From contig JAEWGX010000081.1 in assembly GCA_023388075.1 (NCBI GenBank), positions 1-37,015 of the forward strand: a stretch of DNA of 37,015 nucleotides. The letters are read 5' to 3'. The notes under the pieces are model-generated. The model had not been told where the DNA came from and ran no database searches. It worked only from the letters and a program-made list of their open reading frames with translations. The position numbers and the translations under genes are program-made. Position 1 is the first letter of the stretch. Every line of letters starts with the position of its first letter. The DNA is from Pseudomonadota bacterium. GTDB lineage: Bacteria > Pseudomonadota > Gammaproteobacteria > Burkholderiales > Burkholderiaceae_E. Below, piece by piece: positions 32,076 through 37,015 of this stretch.

Positions 32076-32094
32076 CGGCGCGGCTGCCGCGCGC

Positions 32095-33186
32095 TCAGCG
32101 CGGCTTGAAGTAGTGCTCCCAGGCCATCCGGTAGTCGACCAGCGTATCGTTCTGCCAGGTGGCCGCCCGCTCGGCGAATTCGCGCATGGAGGCCTGCACC
32201 CGGCGGAACATCGGGTTCTCCCGCGACTTGCGCTCGGCCACGATGTCCCACGCGTCGAGCTGCGCCTGCAGGACACTGTCCGGCGTCTTCTCGAAGCGCA
32301 CGCCCTGGCGTGACGCCATCTGCTCGTAGTCGCTGGAATAGCGGTCGATCGCCTTCCAGCTCATGTCGGCCGACGCCGCCTGCACGGCGTGGCCGATGAT
32401 CGTCTCCAGCTCGTCCGGCAGCCGATCAAGCACCGCGCGGTTGAACATCACCTGGAAGTTCTCGGCGCTCTGGTGAAAGCTGCGCAGCATGCAGACGCCG
32501 GCGACGTCGGTGAGGCCGAGGATGCGGTCCGACGTCGGATTGTTGAACTCGGCGGCATCGAGGAGCCCGCGGTCCATCGCCGCGGCGATCTCCGCCGCGG
32601 GCATCGCCTGCACCACGGCACCCATCTCGGTAAACATGTCGATGGAGAGGCCGACGGTCCGGAAGCGCAGCCCGCGCAGGTCCTCGGGTCCCTTGATGGG
32701 GCGCTTGAACCAGCCGAGCGGCTGGGTCGGCATCGGCCCGTAGACGAACGACACGACGTCGAGATTGAGCGATCGATAGATCTCCTCGAGCAGCTCGCGC
32801 CCGCCACCGTAGGCATGCCAGGCCAGCACCATGTTGGGATCCATTCCGAGAGCGGGGCCCGAACCCCACAGCGCCATCGCCGAGTTCTTGCCGGCCCAGT
32901 ACGCGAGCGACGCGTGTCCGCCATCGAGCTGCCCGGCGTGCACGGCGTCGAGCACGTCGAACGGCCTTACCACCGCACCGGCCGGCAGCATGTCGATGCG
33001 CAGCCGTCCGCTCGTCATGTCGCTCACCTTGCGAGCGAAGTCGTTGGCGAACTCGTGGAAGATGTCCTTGGCCGGCCAGACGCTCTGGAAGCGCAGCCGG
33101 TACGCCGGCTCGCGCGCGACCGCGGGCCTGCCGATCGCCGCGGATGCAGCCGCACCGGCCAGCAGGAAGCGGCGGCGGCGGCGCAT
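32095..33186 (-). CDS. Orphan TRAP substrate-binding protein, TakP-like, with Tat-type signal
   Basis: A 363-residue periplasmic binding protein. The start RRRRRFLLAGAAASAAIG looks like a twin-arginine signal. The binding region DLRGLRFRTVGLSIDMFTEMG, then AAEIAAAMDRGLLDAAEFNNP, resembles the TakP subgroup that binds 2-oxo acids, where the Arg and the AEF-x2-P segment contact the ligand. There is no permease gene nearby. It follows the ntrX-like gene after nine bases on the same strand, so it is probably made with the two-component system. It may serve a distant transporter or act as a sensing partner. Confidence 0.88.
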   Translation of the reverse strand: MRRRRRFLLAGAAASAAIGRPAVAREPAYRLRFQSVWPAKDIFHEFANDFARKVSDMTSGRLRIDMLPAGAVVRPFDVLDAVHAGQLDGGHASLAYWAGKNSAMALWGSGPALGMDPNMVLAWHAYGGGRELLEEIYRSLNLDVVSFVYGPMPTQPLGWFKRPIKGPEDLRGLRFRTVGLSIDMFTEMGAVVQAMPAAEIAAAMDRGLLDAAEFNNPTSDRILGLTDVAGVCMLRSFHQSAENFQVMFNRAVLDRLPDELETIIGHAVQAASADMSWKAIDRYSSDYEQMASRQGVRFEKTPDSVLQAQLDAWDIVAERKSRENPMFRRVQASMREFAERAATWQNDTLVDYRMAWEHYFKPR

Positions 33187-33195
33187 GAACGCGGA

Positions 33196-33969
33196 CTACA
33201 GCACCTGGCTGGCGCCGCGGCGGTAGTTGCCCTTGGAGAGATCGATGCCGAGCTGCTTCAGCTTGCGGTAGAGGTGCGTGCGCTCCAGGCCCGTGCGCTC
33301 GGCGACGCGGGTCATGCTGCCGTGCTCGCGGTGCAGGTGATGCTCGAAGTAGGCGCGCTCGAAGGCTTCCCGGGCTTCGCGCAGCGGCACGTCAAGTGGC
33401 AGGTCGCGCGCCATGATCGACGGATGCATGTGCTGCGCTGGTATGCCTTGCGCCGGCGCCGCGAGGAACTGCGCGCTCGGCGAGGTGAGCGGGATCATCT
33501 GGCTATTGCTCTGCGGTCCCGGCACCTGGAGCATCGACAGCGGTGTCGTGCTCGACGTCGCCGGCTGGTAGCTGGGCATGGCCCGGACCGGAACCGCGCC
33601 GTTCTTTCCCTTGTTGAGCCCTTGCTCGACCGCCTTGAGAAGCTTCTGCAGGGCAATTGGCTTCTCGAGGAAGTCCAGCGCGCCGATGCGCGTCGCTTCG
33701 ACTGCCGTCTCGATGGTGGCGTGGCCCGACATCATGATCACCGGCATGGTGAGCTGGCCCGCCGCGGCCCACTCCTTGAGCAGGGTCACGCCGTCGGTGT
33801 CCGGCATCCAGATGTCCAGCAGGATCAGGTCGAGCTTGGTCGCCTGGATGGCTTCCCGCGCCCGTTGGGCATTCTCCGCCAGGGTGACCGAGTGGCCTTC
33901 GTCGCCAAGGATCTCGGAGAGCAGTTCGCGGATCCCCATTTCATCGTCTACAACAAGAATTTCAGCCAT
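33196..33969 (-). CDS. ntrX: NtrX-like response regulator without AAA+ domain
   Basis: A 257-residue regulator. The receiver (1-118) has Asp8/Asp9, phospho-acceptor Asp52 in LLDIWMPD, Ser81 and Lys103. A low-complexity linker rich in Pro, Gln, Ser and Met (about 125-190) follows, then a Fis-type helix-turn-helix (about 196-243, RVAERTGLERTHLYRKLKQLG). Classical NtrX has a sigma-54 AAA+ domain in the middle, which is absent, so it cannot activate sigma-54 by itself. The reading frame is clean, so this is an evolved form; I recall similar short forms in betaproteobacteria. Its ATG lies within the last codons of ntrY (8-base overlap), with GGA before it. Confidence 0.88.
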   Translation of the reverse strand: MAEILVVDDEMGIRELLSEILGDEGHSVTLAENAQRAREAIQATKLDLILLDIWMPDTDGVTLLKEWAAAGQLTMPVIMMSGHATIETAVEATRIGALDFLEKPIALQKLLKAVEQGLNKGKNGAVPVRAMPSYQPATSSTTPLSMLQVPGPQSNSQMIPLTSPSAQFLAAPAQGIPAQHMHPSIMARDLPLDVPLREAREAFERAYFEHHLHREHGSMTRVAERTGLERTHLYRKLKQLGIDLSKGNYRRGASQVL

Positions 33970-36409
33970 GGTTTTCCTGACGGGTGGTTTGAACAGTCGT
34001 GACCGGGGCGCCGGCGCCCGGCGCGTTCGGCTGTCGTTCTTTTGGTTCTGTTGCTGCCGCGCTGAAATTGTCGTCGCTTTTTTCCAATTTCGCAAAGAGA
34101 ACCGAGACATACGCGCCGGGCACTCCAATTGCTGCGGCTGCGTCACCGCCCACACTCCGCCCTTCACCTGTGGCGCCGGCGCCCCCTCCTTCCGGCAACG
34201 GGAACGGCTCGGGCCGGTTCCCCACCTCGATCCGGCCGCCGTGGTCCTGGATGATCTTCTTCACGATGACCAGCCCGAGACCGGTGCCCTTGGCCTTGCT
34301 GGTGACGTAGGGCTCGAACACGTGCCCGAGCATCGCCTTTGAGAACCCGGGCCCATTGTCCCGGACCACCAGCCGTACCCCATTGAGCACGCCGGCCGCG
34401 TTGTGCGCCGGCACGGTGAACACCTCCACCAGCCGCAGGGGCTGCTTTTCGGTCGCCTCGCTCGCGTTCTTGAGCAGGTTGTGGATCACCTGCCGGAGCT
34501 GGTCGCCATCGCCCATGATGCGCGGCAGGCCGGGGGTCAGGTGCACCCGCACCGCCTGGCCGGGGTCCGAATCCGCGTAGAGCGACAGGATGTCGGTCAC
34601 CAGCTCGTTCAGGTTGACCGGCGCGACCCGGGCGGACGGCAGGCGCGCGTAGTCGCGGAACTCGTCCACCATGAGCTTCAGCGCGCCAACCTGGTTGACG
34701 ATCGTCCGGGTGTTGCGCGCGAGCAGGTCGCGGTCCGCTCCCTCCAGCTTCGCCCCGAGCTTGAAGTCCATCCGTTCGGCGGCAAGCTGGATCGGCGTGA
34801 GCGGATTCTTGATCTCGTGGGCAAGTCGCCGCGCCACCTCGCTCCAGGCGATGGCCCGCTCGGCCGAGACCACGTCGGTGATGTCGTCGATCACGAGCAG
34901 GTGGTCGCCGTGCGCCTCCGGCAGCAGCGCTCCGCGCAGGAGCAGGGTCTTGCCGGTGCCGCGCTCCTTGTCGCCGCCCGGCGGCGCATCGATCACCACC
35001 TGTCGCTGCCAGCTCTGGGAGTCGGTGTCGCCCGCCTCCTCGAACGCCTTGGATACCTCGCCCTGCAGCGGCGCGAGCCCCGGCAGGGAGGCGAACGCCT
35101 GTCCCACCATGCGGTTCGCGGATTCGCCCAGGATCTTCTCCGCGCCCGCATTGGCCAGCGACACGCGAAAGTCCCGGTCGAGCACGATCACTCCGGCGGT
35201 CAGGTTGGAGAGGACGCTCGCGAGTCGCGCATTCGCGAGCTCGAGCTCCACCCGATTGCGCTCCACCTGCGCCCGGGCCTCCTCGAGCTGGCGCGTCATC
35301 GCGTTGAACGACTGGGTGAGCATGCCGAGCTCGTCGCGACCGACGTAGTCCTTCACCGGCCGGAAGTCGCCCTCGGCGACCGCGCGGGTGCCGGCGGCCA
35401 GCATCGACAGCGGCCCGGTCATCCAGCCGGCCAGCAGGAACGCCGCGGCGATCGCGGAGAAGACGGTGAGCAGCACCGTGACCGTGAGCGTCACCCGGAA
35501 GATGCGCTTGAGCCCTGTGCGGGAGAGCGACAGCTCCTGGTAGTCGCGGAAGCCGGCCTGGACCGCTTCGGCGTTCTCCGCAAGGGCGGTGGGAACCGGC
35601 TGGACCAGCTGCACCAGGCGCACCTCCTCGCCCAGGGTGGGTGCCGACAGCGCCACGATCGCGCGCATCTTGAGACCGGGCGGCTGCCCACCGCCCGGCT
35701 CCGCGGCCCCGGCACCCGGAGGCGCAACCCGCGCTGCCGCGCTGCCGCCACCGAGCGGCTCGATCGGCTCGATCGCCGCGTAGTAGCGCGTGACCCGCGC
35801 CTGGCGGATCGCGGACTGCGAGGGCATGTCCGGCACGAGCGAGGCATAGCGGGAACCGCTCGCATGCAGGATGCGGCCCGAGCTGGTGAGGATCAGCGCC
35901 TCCTGCACCCCGACACGTTCCCGCAGCTCGTTCAGCCGGTCCGCCCACTGCCCCTGCGGGGCCGCCTCGAGCTCGGCGGCGGCGCTGCGCGCCTTTGCCG
36001 CCAGGTCCACCACCATCGAGTCGAGCGTCGCGCGCCCGAGGTGCAGGCCGGAGTCAAGCGCCCGCTCCATCGGGACGTCGAACCAGGACTCGATCGATCG
36101 ACCGAGAAACTGCACCGCCACGAAATAGATCAGCAGCACCGGCACCGCCGTCATCAGGATGAAGGCAAGCGCGAGCCGGGCCATCAGCCGCGTGCCGAAC
36201 TGGCCACGCCGGTAGCGGATGTACAGGCGGCGCGCCAGCTCGATCGCGAGCACCGCGAGGCCGACCGCGATCGCCACGTTCAGCCACAGCAGCAGCTCGT
36301 AGTGGTTCTGCAGCAGCTCGTTGTTTCCGCTCGCGACCGCGAGCAGCGACAGGAGCACCGCGGCCAGTGCCACCGACAGGATCAGCGACACCCGCAGCGC
36401 GCGGGTCAC
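33962..36409 (-). CDS. ntrY: NtrY-like membrane histidine kinase
   Basis: An 815-residue kinase. Membrane segments at about 7-27, 40-58 and 78-101 are followed by a periplasmic domain and another membrane segment at about 305-330. Then come HAMP (about 330-385), a PAS domain (about 393-510), HisKA with ARRLAHEIKNPLTPIQLAAERM (His531), and an ATPase domain with N box Asn648, G1 DNGPG (684-688) and G2 KGTGLGL. A Gly/Ala-rich insert (about 737-765) splits the end of the ATPase domain before the last strand (GAYVSVLFAKL). The periplasmic part also holds a Gly/Ala/Pro-rich loop (220-244). NtrY systems respond to nitrogen, oxygen or envelope cues. The GTG start overlaps the DUF4390 stop (GTGA). Confidence 0.9.
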   Translation of the reverse strand: MTRALRVSLILSVALAAVLLSLLAVASGNNELLQNHYELLLWLNVAIAVGLAVLAIELARRLYIRYRRGQFGTRLMARLALAFILMTAVPVLLIYFVAVQFLGRSIESWFDVPMERALDSGLHLGRATLDSMVVDLAAKARSAAAELEAAPQGQWADRLNELRERVGVQEALILTSSGRILHASGSRYASLVPDMPSQSAIRQARVTRYYAAIEPIEPLGGGSAAARVAPPGAGAAEPGGGQPPGLKMRAIVALSAPTLGEEVRLVQLVQPVPTALAENAEAVQAGFRDYQELSLSRTGLKRIFRVTLTVTVLLTVFSAIAAAFLLAGWMTGPLSMLAAGTRAVAEGDFRPVKDYVGRDELGMLTQSFNAMTRQLEEARAQVERNRVELELANARLASVLSNLTAGVIVLDRDFRVSLANAGAEKILGESANRMVGQAFASLPGLAPLQGEVSKAFEEAGDTDSQSWQRQVVIDAPPGGDKERGTGKTLLLRGALLPEAHGDHLLVIDDITDVVSAERAIAWSEVARRLAHEIKNPLTPIQLAAERMDFKLGAKLEGADRDLLARNTRTIVNQVGALKLMVDEFRDYARLPSARVAPVNLNELVTDILSLYADSDPGQAVRVHLTPGLPRIMGDGDQLRQVIHNLLKNASEATEKQPLRLVEVFTVPAHNAAGVLNGVRLVVRDNGPGFSKAMLGHVFEPYVTSKAKGTGLGLVIVKKIIQDHGGRIEVGNRPEPFPLPEGGGAGATGEGRSVGGDAAAAIGVPGAYVSVLFAKLEKSDDNFSAAATEPKERQPNAPGAGAPVTTVQTTRQENHG

Positions 36410-36990
36410 CGAGCGCTGCTTGGGGTCGGGACGGTGAAGTCGAACCGCTTCCATTCGGATTGGGGATTCCAGTCGCGATCGGTCATGGCCGTCATCTGGA
36501 ACGGCTTGGGCAGGCGCGAGGTGTCCAGCTTCATGCGCACCCAGACTTCGTAGGCCTCGTCGGGGGAGAGCCGCGACGCGGGCGCGACCGCCCACCCCTC
36601 GATCCGGCTCATCGCGGCCAGCGCTTCCTCGAGCGAGCCGAACGAGTCGCTCTGGCCGCCCTGGGCCGCCACCCGGAACTGGCGCGTCAACGCATGATAG
36701 GACAGGCGCCATTCCAGCTCGGTCCGGACCACGGTCTCGTCGAGCCAGTACCAGCGGCGCCGCTGGATCTCCACCTCGGTCACGAAGTAGAGGGCGAGCC
36801 CCCGATTCACCGCGTCGCGCAGCGTGCCGGTGAGCGACAGGCTGAAGTCGGCCGAGAGCAGCACCTGGCCCTCTGGCGACACCTCCAGCCGGGCCCGGTC
36901 CACTCCGATCTTGTCGTCGGATCGCACCGGCCGCATCCAGATCAGCAGCACCGCGCAACCCGGCGCCAGCAGAAAGGATCGCCGGTTCAA
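36406..36990 (-). CDS. DUF4390 family exported protein
   Basis: A 194-residue protein of unknown function. A short signal-like N-terminus (FLLAPGCAVLLIWM) precedes a soluble, strand-rich domain with FSLSLTGTLRDAVNRGLALYFVTEVEI and RRWYWLDE, typical of DUF4390. In betaproteobacteria this gene normally lies between rsmB and the ntrY kinase gene, as here, which suggests a link to the kinase or the envelope. The start is a TTG at 36990 that overlaps the preceding stop (TTGA). Confidence 0.85.
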   Translation of the reverse strand: MNRRSFLLAPGCAVLLIWMRPVRSDDKIGVDRARLEVSPEGQVLLSADFSLSLTGTLRDAVNRGLALYFVTEVEIQRRRWYWLDETVVRTELEWRLSYHALTRQFRVAAQGGQSDSFGSLEEALAAMSRIEGWAVAPASRLSPDEAYEVWVRMKLDTSRLPKPFQMTAMTDRDWNPQSEWKRFDFTVPTPSSAR

Positions 36991-37015
36991 GTTCGCTTCT
37001 TCAGTCGTGCGTAGA
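36987..37015 (-). CDS. rsmB: C-terminal end of a gene, probably 16S rRNA methyltransferase RsmB
   Basis: The last eight codons of an upstream gene read YARLKKRT and then stop. RsmB commonly ends with a phrase like DGFFYA-L followed by basic residues, and rsmB usually precedes DUF4390 in this neighbourhood. Nothing else of the gene is in the window, so the call rests mainly on gene order. Confidence 0.45.

Noticed and set aside
1..37015. CRISPR arrays, insertion sequences, prophage, tRNA or rRNA genes
   Set aside because: I saw no regularly spaced repeats, no transposase or integrase motifs and no tRNA-like cloverleaf. A weak tRNA could be missed by eye.

Overview
The window is about 37 kb of uniformly GC-rich, densely coded chromosomal DNA, most likely from a betaproteobacterium of the Burkholderiales type. 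Three things point there: a DUF3567 gene (25054-25305), a family I know mainly from that class; the order rsmB - DUF4390 - ntrY - ntrX at the right edge; and an NtrX that lacks its AAA+ domain. I see no rRNA, tRNA, CRISPR array, transposase or phage gene. Start codons are often GTG or TTG, and many stops and starts overlap as ATGA, GTGA or TTGA.

Layout. 1-3817 (minus): a dctP-dctQ-dctM TRAP transporter followed by a HEAT/TPR repeat protein cut by the left edge. 3818-13226 (plus): a control region, then a seven-gene Mrp Na+/H+ antiporter operon (mrpABCDEFG) and a histidine kinase plus NtrC-type response regulator, all tightly packed. 13251-14666 (minus): a NhaD-like Na+/H+ antiporter converging on it. 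14951-21020 (plus): ugpB-ugpA-ugpE-ugpC and two glycerophosphodiesterases, one without and one with a signal peptide. 21008-22125 (minus): a DedA protein and a [2Fe-2S] ferredoxin. 22209-24921 (plus): pcaB and a pcaD-pcaC fusion. 25054-28122: small genes of unknown role and a CobW-like protein with a broken P-loop. 28269-31572 (minus): an SsuABC/NitT-type ABC importer with two different permeases. 31767-32075 (plus): DUF2853. 32095-37015 (minus): rsmB end, DUF4390, ntrY, short ntrX and an orphan TRAP binding protein in one operon.

The most striking part is the Mrp region. The gap upstream of mrpA contains a perfect -24/-12 sigma-54 promoter (4094-4109), a one-mismatch IHF site (4052-4064) and two perfect inverted repeats (3981-4000 and 4025-4041) at enhancer distance. 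The last gene of the run encodes a sigma-54 activator with an intact GAFTGA motif. The simplest reading is a self-contained circuit: a membrane kinase senses an ionic or envelope signal, its partner activates sigma-54 transcription of the antiporter, and thereby raises its own level. MrpG also carries a C-terminal domain resembling universal stress protein folds, which may be a cytoplasmic regulatory module. The convergent NhaD-like gene makes this a sodium/pH homeostasis island.

The other blocks are nutrient uptake and catabolism: carboxylate import (TRAP), glycerol-3-phosphate and glycerophosphodiester scavenging (Ugp plus two GDPDs), the middle of the protocatechuate beta-ketoadipate branch (PcaB, PcaDC), and an ABC importer for a sulfonate/pyrimidine/nitrate-like solute.
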